Shown here: piece after piece, positions 34,955 through 42,555 of the stretch
Position numbering within the stretch: the first letter of the stretch is position 1
Layout: each line of letters begins with the position of its first letter
From: Polyangiaceae bacterium
Lineage (GTDB): Bacteria > Myxococcota_A > Polyangia > Polyangiales > Polyangiaceae
Direction of reading: 5' to 3'
Assembly: GCA_016715885.1 (NCBI GenBank)
Contig: JADJXL010000001.1
Coordinates: 514,001-578,000 of the forward strand
DNA: 64,000 nt
Notes under the pieces: model-generated
Database searches by the model: none
Told to the model about the DNA's origin: nothing
Seen by the model: the letters and a program-made list of their open reading frames with translations, nothing else
Made by a program: the position numbers and the translations under genes

Positions 34955-36687
34955 CGATACACCACGCGCGAGTTCGTGCCGGTGACGCTGAGCTGCGTGA
35001 ACGAGTTCAGCGAGACGTAGGATGCGAGCATCTCGTTCAAGATGCTCGCGAACAAATACATTTCCCCTTCACCTGCAAAGCCTTGTTCATCGAGCTCGAT
35101 GTCGGTCGCGATGCCACGCACGGGCGCACCGCGGTAGAGACGATCCGTGGGGCGAACGCGGATCGACTTGATCGCCTGCATGCGCAGTTGGTTTGCGCGT
35201 GCTGCTTGGCGATCGATGAGGGCAGGGAAGTTGTAAATCTCGAGCATCGATCGCAGCACTTCGAGCTCGGTGATCGATCGGTAGCTCATCGCCATGTGCG
35301 AGAGCACGCGCCACTGAAGCTCGCGGCCCGTTGGAGGCGGCAGAGGCTGCGTGACGCCGGTGAGGTTGGTGAAGCTCGCGACGGCAGGTGACGTCGCGGT
35401 GGGAACACGCAAGTCACCGACCTTGAGTTGTCCGGGCAAACGACGGTTGGTGCACGTAGCTTCGATGCTGATGACGTCGAACTCGGGAATCGCTCCACCA
35501 TCCTGCGACGAGCCGAACGACATGTAGATGTCGACGCCATCGCCGATGGTCGAAGGCTTGATGTGCGTCTGGTAAAACACGCCGCGCGCTGCAGCGTCTG
35601 CTTCGAGCTCGTGTTCGAACGCAAAGAACGGCGGGATCTTCACGCGTTGGCTCGTGCGCCGCGCGATGCCGATGACGTTGTCGATGCTGTAGATCTCGTA
35701 GCCGACGGGCGTCGAACCGGCAGGACGCGCGAGGTACTCGTACTTGCTGGGATCCGGTTTGATCGGGTCGCCGGTGTGTTCGAATAGATTGACGACCGGC
35801 GTGCAGAAGAGTCGGAAATTGTCTTTTGAAACCCGCGTGCCCGACGGAAGTCCGTCCTTGAATTGAATGACGATCGCGAACTTGTCGGAAAGTTTGTCCA
35901 CCGGCATCGCTTCGAGGCCCGAGACATCGAAGAACGCGAATTTCTGAGGGAGCGAGAAGTATTCCTGAAGCAGCCGGAAGCCCGGATAAACCGTCGCTGG
36001 GTAGGGGATCAGCGCTTCGGTTTCGTCGAAACCGACGAGCTTGATGTTGCGTGCTGGGAGCGTCGCGAGCGTCGTGTCGCGACCCGCAGAGTCGACCGCG
36101 CAGAGAGCGATGTTGTCGACGTGCGCGCCTAGCCAGACGCGAATGTCGTCTTGAAGCCGGCGCTCTCCGTGGATGTAGAAACGAATTCTCGACAGTGCGA
36201 GCGCGGCGAGCGCTGCGCCACCCGTGACCTTGAGCTCGATCCTGAGTGCTTGTGCGAGCTGCGCACCCGTGTCGACTCGGACGTCTTCGACCGACAGCGG
36301 CAACAGCTCCACGTCTTGCGTCGTGCGGAAGCGACACGAGATTCCATCGACTGGCACCGAACCAATTTCCGCGTGACGCGAGACGATGAGTTTTTCGCGA
36401 ACGACGTTGGGCAGCGGTGAAAATTCGATGATCGACGTGGCCGGGATCTGTCGCAGGTAGTGCGGGAAGAGGAGCGCTGCGACGGAGTGGATGACCTCGG
36501 GCAGCTCGTCATCGAGCTTCTGGCGAATCTTGCCCGTGAGAAATGCGACGCCTTCGAGCAGACGTTCGACGTCCGGATCTCCACCGCGCTCGGCGAGCAT
36601 TGGGCCGATCGCGGGATATGCCTGGGCAAACTCACGACCGAGTTCGCGCAGGTAGGTCAGCTCGTCCTGGTAGTACTTGTTGAACAT
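34918..36687 (-). CDS. tssF: T6SS baseplate subunit TssF
   Basis: This encodes 589 residues, the usual length. The N-terminus FNKYYQDELTYLRELGREFAQAYPAIGPML and the following RGGDPDVERLLEGVAFLTGKIRQKLDDELPE are hallmark TssF sequence; LFPHYLRQIPATSI follows. The C-terminal part ends in FTQLSVTGTN...VYRWEPKSG, also conserved. It is the main scaffold of the baseplate wedge, with two TssF per TssG. It lies 71 bases after tssE and overlaps tssG. Confidence 0.95.
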   Translation of the reverse strand: MFNKYYQDELTYLRELGREFAQAYPAIGPMLAERGGDPDVERLLEGVAFLTGKIRQKLDDELPEVIHSVAALLFPHYLRQIPATSIIEFSPLPNVVREKLIVSRHAEIGSVPVDGISCRFRTTQDVELLPLSVEDVRVDTGAQLAQALRIELKVTGGAALAALALSRIRFYIHGERRLQDDIRVWLGAHVDNIALCAVDSAGRDTTLATLPARNIKLVGFDETEALIPYPATVYPGFRLLQEYFSLPQKFAFFDVSGLEAMPVDKLSDKFAIVIQFKDGLPSGTRVSKDNFRLFCTPVVNLFEHTGDPIKPDPSKYEYLARPAGSTPVGYEIYSIDNVIGIARRTSQRVKIPPFFAFEHELEADAAARGVFYQTHIKPSTIGDGVDIYMSFGSSQDGGAIPEFDVISIEATCTNRRLPGQLKVGDLRVPTATSPAVASFTNLTGVTQPLPPPTGRELQWRVLSHMAMSYRSITELEVLRSMLEIYNFPALIDRQAARANQLRMQAIKSIRVRPTDRLYRGAPVRGIATDIELDEQGFAGEGEMYLFASILNEMLASYVSLNSFTQLSVTGTNSRVVYRWEPKSGSLNLI

Positions 36688-36758
36688 GAGCCCCGAAGAC
36701 GCTTAGCAGTCGACCCCTGCGTGGCGACACTGTCAACGCTGGTCAAAAGTTTCACGAA

Positions 36759-37175
36759 TCATCCGAGCTTCACGTTGCCGCTTTGATCGACCGCGGTGCT
36801 GAAGCGCAGCGCAGACCGTCGACCATCCGGGTAGTGAAGCTGACCGGTGATTTCGAACTCGAGCACCATCGTGTGCATCGCTTCGTTCTTGATGTGCCGC
36901 ACTTGCACGTTCTTGAGGCGCGGCTCGTAGTTCTGGATGCTGTTTTTGATGGCGCGCTGCACGATGCCGATCGCATCCGGAAAGTCGTGCAGCATCTCGG
37001 AGACCTCGATGAGGCCGTAGTCGGGGCACGTGAGTGAGCTGCCCTGACGCGTGTTGAGCATGCGGATGAGATGCGACACCACGGCTTGTTCGAGGTCTTG
37101 ATCCTTCCACGTATGCCGCTCCATCGAATGCGGATTGGCTGCGTGGGCGATGCGGGTGAGCAATGAGGCCGCCAC
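36759..37175 (-). CDS. tssE: T6SS baseplate subunit TssE (gp25-like)
   Basis: This encodes 138 residues with the T4 gp25/lysozyme-like fold. It has the ..VVSHLIRMLNTRQGSSLTCPDYGLIEVSEM segment, and the IKNSIQNYEPRLKNVQVR region carries the conserved Glu-Pro-Arg (EPR) that contacts the sheath. TssE joins the wedge to the TssB/C sheath. The start is GTG 37175. It is the first gene of the leftward operon, and the promoter should lie in the roughly 180-base region shared with the divergent gene at 37358, although no consensus was seen. Confidence 0.93.
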   Translation of the reverse strand: MAASLLTRIAHAANPHSMERHTWKDQDLEQAVVSHLIRMLNTRQGSSLTCPDYGLIEVSEMLHDFPDAIGIVQRAIKNSIQNYEPRLKNVQVRHIKNEAMHTMVLEFEITGQLHYPDGRRSALRFSTAVDQSGNVKLG

Positions 37176-37357
37176 GCGTTGATTCTACTCTTGTCGCGCG
37201 GGCGCTGACAGGCCGATGTGGCCTTCGCGCGACGCGCGCTCGGCAGTCCTGGCGAAAAGTTGAAAAGCGCACGAAAGAAGCGGCTTGGTCGACGATTTAC
37301 GTCCGAGCGTTGGCGGGAATTTTCGTGATGGGCGCGGCACATGATACGAAATGAGGC

Positions 37358-38338
37358 GTGAAGCCGTCTCTCGATGACAGCCATGAGTACGCGACAAACC
37401 GCACGCGCAGTGCCGTCGCGGTAACCACGTTCGCTCTTGCCGGTGCCCTCGTTTTGGGCTGTGGAGCTGCTCCCGAGCAGCCACACATGGAAGTGCAGAC
37501 ACGCGGGCAAGCGCCGCTTGCCGTGTGCACGAAAAAGCTTTCGCCGCTGTCGTCGTCCGGGGGAGGCCGAGCCGTCGTCAGAACGCTCGAAGCCGATCAA
37601 TGGGCCGAAGTTGCGTTTCCTGGCGTCAGCGGCGACAAGGGCTTCAACCCGACGGACATCGACTGCACGGGACACTACGCGTTCGCGAATGAATCGCTGC
37701 GTGGTGGGATCTCGCAGAAGGGGTGGCCTCGCGCGATCGAAACGGAAGAGGTCGACGTGCGCGCTGGGCCCGATGGACTTCGCGTGCTCTGGTATCGCGT
37801 GCTCGAGTTCGAGAACGGCGACCAGGGTGGCCCGGTGATCCTTGCGCGCGCGTTTGGTGATCGCGCCGAGATTTACGGCATCGGCAGTTATCGCGGACCG
37901 GTCAAGTCGGAAAAACACCCGGGGCGACAAACGCAGATTCAGCCCGTGCGTCTCGGTGACGACACACTCGTCGTCGCCGAATCGAGGCGTTGCGATGAGG
38001 CCGATGATTGTCGCAAGACGGCGCACTTCCACCTTGCGCGCCGTGGCCGTCTCATCGAAGCGGCGGCGGTGGACATCGAGCGCGTTGCGGTGCTGCCTTC
38101 GGTGTCCGAGCGAGGTCTCTATGCGCGCTACAAGCTGCTCACGGACGTGTCGTACACGCCGAAGGGCATCCAGCTTCTCGAGCAGATTCGCGTAGGGATC
38201 ATTCACTACGAGGATCCCAATCGCGACAGCGATCGCAACTTGCGCAAGGTCGAGTTCTCGCGCTTCTTGCGCGTGGAACGCGACGCGCTTTTCTCGTCGA
38301 ACGAACCGCTTTGGGAGCGCGTCGTCGGTCAAGACTGA
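37358..38338 (+). CDS. Lipoprotein of unknown function inside the T6SS locus
   Basis: This encodes 326 residues. The start GTG 37358 is followed by a signal peptide with lipobox (LVLGC; Cys near residue 35). The mature protein has an N-terminal Ser/Gly segment and then strands such as FPGVSGDKGFNPTDIDCTGHYAF and a Cys pair near SRRCDEADDCRK. No T6SS core family matches; in particular it is not TssJ, which is present separately. Its place between two divergent T6SS gene groups suggests co-function, but this is inference. The gene is followed by two hairpins. Confidence 0.7.
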   Translation: MKPSLDDSHEYATNRTRSAVAVTTFALAGALVLGCGAAPEQPHMEVQTRGQAPLAVCTKKLSPLSSSGGGRAVVRTLEADQWAEVAFPGVSGDKGFNPTDIDCTGHYAFANESLRGGISQKGWPRAIETEEVDVRAGPDGLRVLWYRVLEFENGDQGGPVILARAFGDRAEIYGIGSYRGPVKSEKHPGRQTQIQPVRLGDDTLVVAESRRCDEADDCRKTAHFHLARRGRLIEAAAVDIERVAVLPSVSERGLYARYKLLTDVSYTPKGIQLLEQIRVGIIHYEDPNRDSDRNLRKVEFSRFLRVERDALFSSNEPLWERVVGQD

Positions 38339-38370
38339 GCGCTTTCGTTTGAAGAACGGCTGACGCACGT

Positions 38371-38405
38371 CGAGCCCCCTCGCCACGGTACGGAGAGGGG
38401 GCTCG
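38371..38405. terminator. Hairpin terminator between convergent genes
   Basis: A perfect 11-base stem, CGAGCCCCCTC and GAGGGGGCTCG, surrounds a 13-base loop. No long T-run follows, but the strength and convergent position support termination on either strand. Confidence 0.65.
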
Positions 38406-38440
38406 TTCGTATGACGTCCAAAGATTGGGCGTCATACGAA
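38406..38440. terminator. Second perfect inverted repeat in the same gap
   Basis: TTCGTATGACG and CGTCATACGAA form a perfect 11-base stem with a 13-base loop, directly abutting the preceding hairpin. It may terminate the leftward PAP2/TagH unit or bind a protein. Confidence 0.55.
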
Positions 38441-38451
38441 TTGCATGAGGT

Positions 38452-39150
38452 CTACCAGCAGAAGATGGCGTTGCCGTAGCCGCAGGAGGGGCGCTGGAGG
38501 AGCGAGTAAGCGACGCCGACGAGAAGGCCGCTGCCCATGCCGATGAAGGTTCCGGCGAGGACCTGCTGGTCCGACTCGAACTGAACGCCACTGCCGTTGA
38601 CGCTTCGACTGACGGACGTCATGACGCCGGCAGCGAGAGGCACGACCACGTTGCCGATGAACGAGCCAGCGTGGAAGCGGCCCTTCGAGTACTTGATGGT
38701 GTCGACGAGGAATATGCCCGTGCCGACACCGAATGCGCCCCATGAGGCGAAGGCGTGCGTCGACGGGCCGCCGTAGGTTTCGCAGTTCGAACCCGGCCCG
38801 GCGACGCGAGGATCGACGCCCTCGCAGCCTGGTCGCGGCAATTGCAGCGCGTTCTTGATGGGTCCGTCGACGAGCAGCGTTGCAGCAGCCATCGTCATCA
38901 TCGGCGCGAAATGTGAGAAGTGCCAACGTCCCTTCCAGCCGACCGTCGACTCGGGATCGCTGTAGTAAACGCGCGGCATCAGAAACACCGTCGATGCGCC
39001 GATCGCGAGACTGACGTCGCTCACGATTCCCCAGTTGGGATCGCGATCCACAATCGTGGGGACGGTGTCTTGAGCAAACGCCTCGCTGGAGTTTATCCAC
39101 GAAGCAGCGACGAGGCCCAAGCTGGCCAGTACGATCTCCTTGATGCGCAT
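38452..39150 (-). CDS. PAP2-like membrane protein with altered third motif
   Basis: This encodes 232 residues with a signal-like N-terminus and several hydrophobic helices. The first PAP2 phosphatase motif, KNALQLPRP (KX6RP), and the second, PSTHA, are clear. The third should contain SR...H...D; here it reads SR then SGVQFESDQQVLAG, with Gln where the nucleophilic His normally sits. Activity on lipid phosphates is therefore doubtful unless alignment shifts rescue a His. It lies 46 bases after tagH on the same strand and is probably co-transcribed with it. The link with secretion is by position only. Confidence 0.75.
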   Translation of the reverse strand: MRIKEIVLASLGLVAASWINSSEAFAQDTVPTIVDRDPNWGIVSDVSLAIGASTVFLMPRVYYSDPESTVGWKGRWHFSHFAPMMTMAAATLLVDGPIKNALQLPRPGCEGVDPRVAGPGSNCETYGGPSTHAFASWGAFGVGTGIFLVDTIKYSKGRFHAGSFIGNVVVPLAAGVMTSVSRSVNGSGVQFESDQQVLAGTFIGMGSGLLVGVAYSLLQRPSCGYGNAIFCW

Positions 39151-39196
39151 CCTGCGGAGCCTTCCGTCTTCATGCGCTGCACGAGGCAGGCGCGGG

Positions 39197-40507
39197 CTAT
39201 CTCTTGGGTTGTGGGGTAGTCACGAGGAAGCGGTTGCGGTTTTTCGCGGCCGCATCACCGGCGCTTTTTTTTTCATCCTCACCGGCAGCACGAGCGTACG
39301 CGCGTGAGAACTGTGGGCCAAAAATAATCATATACGTTTCCTTCTGCTCTCCAGCGTAGTCGCCATGGACCACCTCGTAGAGCTTCCAGAGCGCCTCGAA
39401 CTTGTTCGAGAACAGCCCACCCTTCTTGCCGCGTCGCTCGAGATCTTCCTCGATGGTCTTGGGTGACAACTTCGTCAGCAGCGTGCGCACCCCCTCCATC
39501 ACGCCGTTGATGAGCGCCACTTGGTGCTGCATCACGTCGATGAAGATGGTCTGAAGCTGCCTCGGTGCGTCCGGTCCACCCTGCCCACCAAGAAGCACGT
39601 TACCAAGTTCCTTCTCGTCCTTGGCCGCTTCGACGTGATTGCCCTCTTCAGGCTGATTGTCACGCGCAAGCACCTCGGTCTCGAACTCTTGATAACCGTC
39701 GCGCAAGCTCACGAAGCACTTGAGGAACACTTCCATCACGTCGCGCAAACGCTTGGCGAACATCAAGACGTCTTCGACGCTGTCGATGGGCTTCGAACTC
39801 GGTGCGAGCGTGCGTGACAATTCCGCCATCGCCGCAAGCGCCGCCGTCGCCGCACTCGGCTCGGCAAACATGCGCGGATTGACGCCGTAATACTGCGCGA
39901 TCTTCTGAAAGTCCGGCTCGCCAGCGATCGCTCCATGCTCCATCGCCAGCCGCTTCAAATAATTCTGACGAACATCGTCCTGAAGGCGCGGCAAGTGATC
40001 GTAGATCACGCGATACACACCAACCCACGCCGCTCGATACGACTCGATGTACGGCTGAAGCTGCCGCATGTACGCGTCTTCGGCACCCGGCGCGATCGGC
40101 TTGTGCTGCTGCTCCTTCCACGCTGCTGCAGCTCCACCAGACTGATCGAAGTCGAGCACCGTGCCGTCTTTCGGTGCCTCGCGCTTCTTCGGTGCAACAT
40201 CCGCAACCTGCATCCGAATCACGATCGGACCAATCGTGAGCTCGGGTGAACTCGTGATGTCGACGGGCGTGTCGCGCGTCATTCGCCTGCCCGAAAACAC
40301 CGTGCCGTTCGTCGAACCAAGATCCTTCGCGATGATCTGTTTGTCCCGTACTTCGATGGACGCATGAAATTGCGACACGTACGGACGATCGATCGGCAAG
40401 TCGTTCAACTGATTGCGGCCGATGCGGACAGGGAAGCGTTCGTACGTCACGTCGAAGCTTTGGTTGGCCTGGGTATCGATGACCCGGGCCACGAGCGCCA
40501 CCGCCAT
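39197..40507 (-). CDS. tagH: T6SS-associated FHA protein (TagH-like)
   Basis: This encodes 436 residues. Residues about 10-105 form an FHA domain (VRIGRNQLNDLPIDRPYVSQFHASI, LGSTNGTVF), followed by a helical linker with VLDFDQ and a large helical C-terminal domain ending in FEALWKLYEVVHGDYAGEQ. FHA proteins called TagH/Fha in T6SS loci bind phosphothreonine and help trigger assembly with the PpkA/PppA pair. Neither PpkA nor PppA is encoded here, so the kinase input must come from elsewhere. ATG 40507 has no strong ribosome site. It is divergent from the transglycosylase gene. Confidence 0.88.
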   Translation of the reverse strand: MAVALVARVIDTQANQSFDVTYERFPVRIGRNQLNDLPIDRPYVSQFHASIEVRDKQIIAKDLGSTNGTVFSGRRMTRDTPVDITSSPELTIGPIVIRMQVADVAPKKREAPKDGTVLDFDQSGGAAAAWKEQQHKPIAPGAEDAYMRQLQPYIESYRAAWVGVYRVIYDHLPRLQDDVRQNYLKRLAMEHGAIAGEPDFQKIAQYYGVNPRMFAEPSAATAALAAMAELSRTLAPSSKPIDSVEDVLMFAKRLRDVMEVFLKCFVSLRDGYQEFETEVLARDNQPEEGNHVEAAKDEKELGNVLLGGQGGPDAPRQLQTIFIDVMQHQVALINGVMEGVRTLLTKLSPKTIEEDLERRGKKGGLFSNKFEALWKLYEVVHGDYAGEQKETYMIIFGPQFSRAYARAAGEDEKKSAGDAAAKNRNRFLVTTPQPKR

Positions 40508-40642
40508 GCGGCGAGACTAGCCACCTTCACTTCAAAAGTAGAGCCCCCACGCTCACCCTCCCCATTTCCACGCCCACCTACCAATCCACGATCGATCCTG
40601 TTTTCTTGACCAGTACACCTACATGGTGCGACCTTGTCTGAC

Positions 40643-42448
40643 ATGAGCCTACTCCACAGGATTCCGCCTCTCGTGTCCGCTCTTGCGTTCGGGTACGGCG
40701 TTGGGATGACCGCGCCTGAAACGGCCTTGGCGCCAGTCCGCGCGGCCGTTGAGGAGCATCGGGAGTCAGGCGGGACATCGGGGATGTCGTATCCCGCGCC
40801 GCATCGTGGATCGGCTGCGGCGGTAGCTCCGCCCACACACAGGGCGCAGTCGGCGCGCGACGGTTTTGCGGCACGAACGGGCGGGCCTGAATCCCGCGAG
40901 CTCGGGCGTTTGCGCGAAGTTGGTCCAGCCGACGCGGCACGTGGCGAGTCGTGTGAGATCGAGCGTCCTCTGTTTTCAAGGCCGCAGCGGCTCGCGTCTG
41001 CCGGTGCCGAAGTGAATGTTACGGATCCGGACGATCTCGACATGGCAGGCACCGAAGCGTTGTCGCGTCTGCAGATGCCGGACCTGAAGCTGACGATCAC
41101 GCGACGAACGCTGAAGTATGTCAACTTCTTCGCACGCACCGACAAGGGGCGGCGCATGTTCGAGACGTGGCTCAAGCGCAGCGGCAAGTTTCAGGATTTG
41201 ATCCAGCACGAACTGCGTGAGTGGCGACTGCCCGAAGATTTGATTTGGGTGTCGATGATCGAGAGCGGCTTCGATGCGCGCGTGAAGTCTCCGGCGGGAG
41301 CGATGGGCCTCTGGCAGTTCATGCCCGCGACTGGAGCGGTCTACGGGCTCGTGCAGAACAAGCACGTCGATCAACGCAAGAATCCCAGACTTGCGACGAC
41401 GGCCGCAGCGCATCACCTGCGCGATCTCTACATGCGTTTCGGGAGCTGGGACTTGGCGCTCGCTGCCTACAACATGGGCTACGAGCAGCTCCTCGATCGC
41501 ATCGATCGATACGGCACGGCGGACTTCAACGAGCTCGCACGTCAAGAAGCGCTTCCGCGCGAGACGGCATCGTACGTTCCGAAGATCGCCGCTGCGGCGC
41601 TCATTGCGAACAACCTCGAGCGGTTCGGATTCGACCAAGTCGAGATCATGCGTCCGCTCGACGTTGCAGAAATCGCGGTGCCCCCTCGTTTGTCGCTCAA
41701 AACGCTGGCCAAGGCAGCGGGCGTGTCTGTCAAGACAATCCGTTCCCTCAACCCGGACTTGCTTGGTGACAAAGTTCCTCCGGGCCATGGTGACTTCATC
41801 GTCAACATTCCGCCCGAAGGTTTGTCGCGAGCGCATGCCATGTTGCCGGTGCTTTTGCAGACCGAGCCGGTAGCGATCGACGACGCAGCCGTTCTCGATC
41901 CCGTCGACCTCGTGGGTGGTCGAGAAGCGCGTCTCAAGTCATCGCGCGGCGAAGGCAGCCTGCTTTCGTTGCTCCCGCCGTACAAGAAGCGCAGGACGCT
42001 CCGTGATCCGATCGAGGGCCTCGTTGTCGCCGACGACGACGCGCAGGACGATGATGTTTCCGGCTCGGTCGAGCCGCGACGTCAGGTCAAGCGAAGTGGA
42101 CGCAAGACGCTCCTCTACAAGGTTGGTCCGGGCGATACGCTGCTCGGCATCGCACGTCAGTTCGCCATGGATGTGGACGACGTAGCGAAGGACAACCGCA
42201 TCGATGAAGACGCGAAGCTGCGCGCCGGCGCGATTTTGAAGCTGCGTGTCAAGCCGTCCGTACTCAGCTCGCTCGATGATCGTGTCGAGGTCTCCGAGCG
42301 TGGAGACAAGTCGGATGACGCAGGGCGAGGTTCGGATGTGCAGGGGGCGAAGCCATCGCATGGAGAACAGGCGCGCCCGAAGACCGAAGCCAAACGTGCT
42401 CCGCGCGACAAGGCTTCCGCTGCACGCACCGACCGGCCCCGCGGCTGA
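40643..42448 (+). CDS. LysM lytic transglycosylase (MltD-like) in the T6SS locus
   Basis: This encodes 601 residues. A signal-peptide-like start is followed by a variable region up to about residue 130. The SLT lysozyme-like domain (about 180-320) has the catalytic Glu in MIESGF (E207) and the AGAMGLWQFMPATG and AYNMGYEQL motifs. A LysM-type domain lies at about 345-400 (LSLKTLAKAAGVSVKTIRSLNPDL), and a second LysM near residues 491-535 (KVGPGDTLLGIARQF) binds glycan. The C-terminal tail is charged. MltE/MltG-type transglycosylases open the cell wall for T6SS membrane complexes, and this one may do so. TTG 40634 is a weaker alternative start. Confidence 0.9.
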   Translation: MSLLHRIPPLVSALAFGYGVGMTAPETALAPVRAAVEEHRESGGTSGMSYPAPHRGSAAAVAPPTHRAQSARDGFAARTGGPESRELGRLREVGPADAARGESCEIERPLFSRPQRLASAGAEVNVTDPDDLDMAGTEALSRLQMPDLKLTITRRTLKYVNFFARTDKGRRMFETWLKRSGKFQDLIQHELREWRLPEDLIWVSMIESGFDARVKSPAGAMGLWQFMPATGAVYGLVQNKHVDQRKNPRLATTAAAHHLRDLYMRFGSWDLALAAYNMGYEQLLDRIDRYGTADFNELARQEALPRETASYVPKIAAAALIANNLERFGFDQVEIMRPLDVAEIAVPPRLSLKTLAKAAGVSVKTIRSLNPDLLGDKVPPGHGDFIVNIPPEGLSRAHAMLPVLLQTEPVAIDDAAVLDPVDLVGGREARLKSSRGEGSLLSLLPPYKKRRTLRDPIEGLVVADDDAQDDDVSGSVEPRRQVKRSGRKTLLYKVGPGDTLLGIARQFAMDVDDVAKDNRIDEDAKLRAGAILKLRVKPSVLSSLDDRVEVSERGDKSDDAGRGSDVQGAKPSHGEQARPKTEAKRAPRDKASAARTDRPRG

Positions 42449-42555
42449 CTCCCTGCGTCGATCTTTGCGACGACTCCTGAACGCAACCACTGCACATCGT
42501 TGACGATCCGACGAGGGATACCCACGGCCACGATCCTGTGTACGATGCGTGCGCC

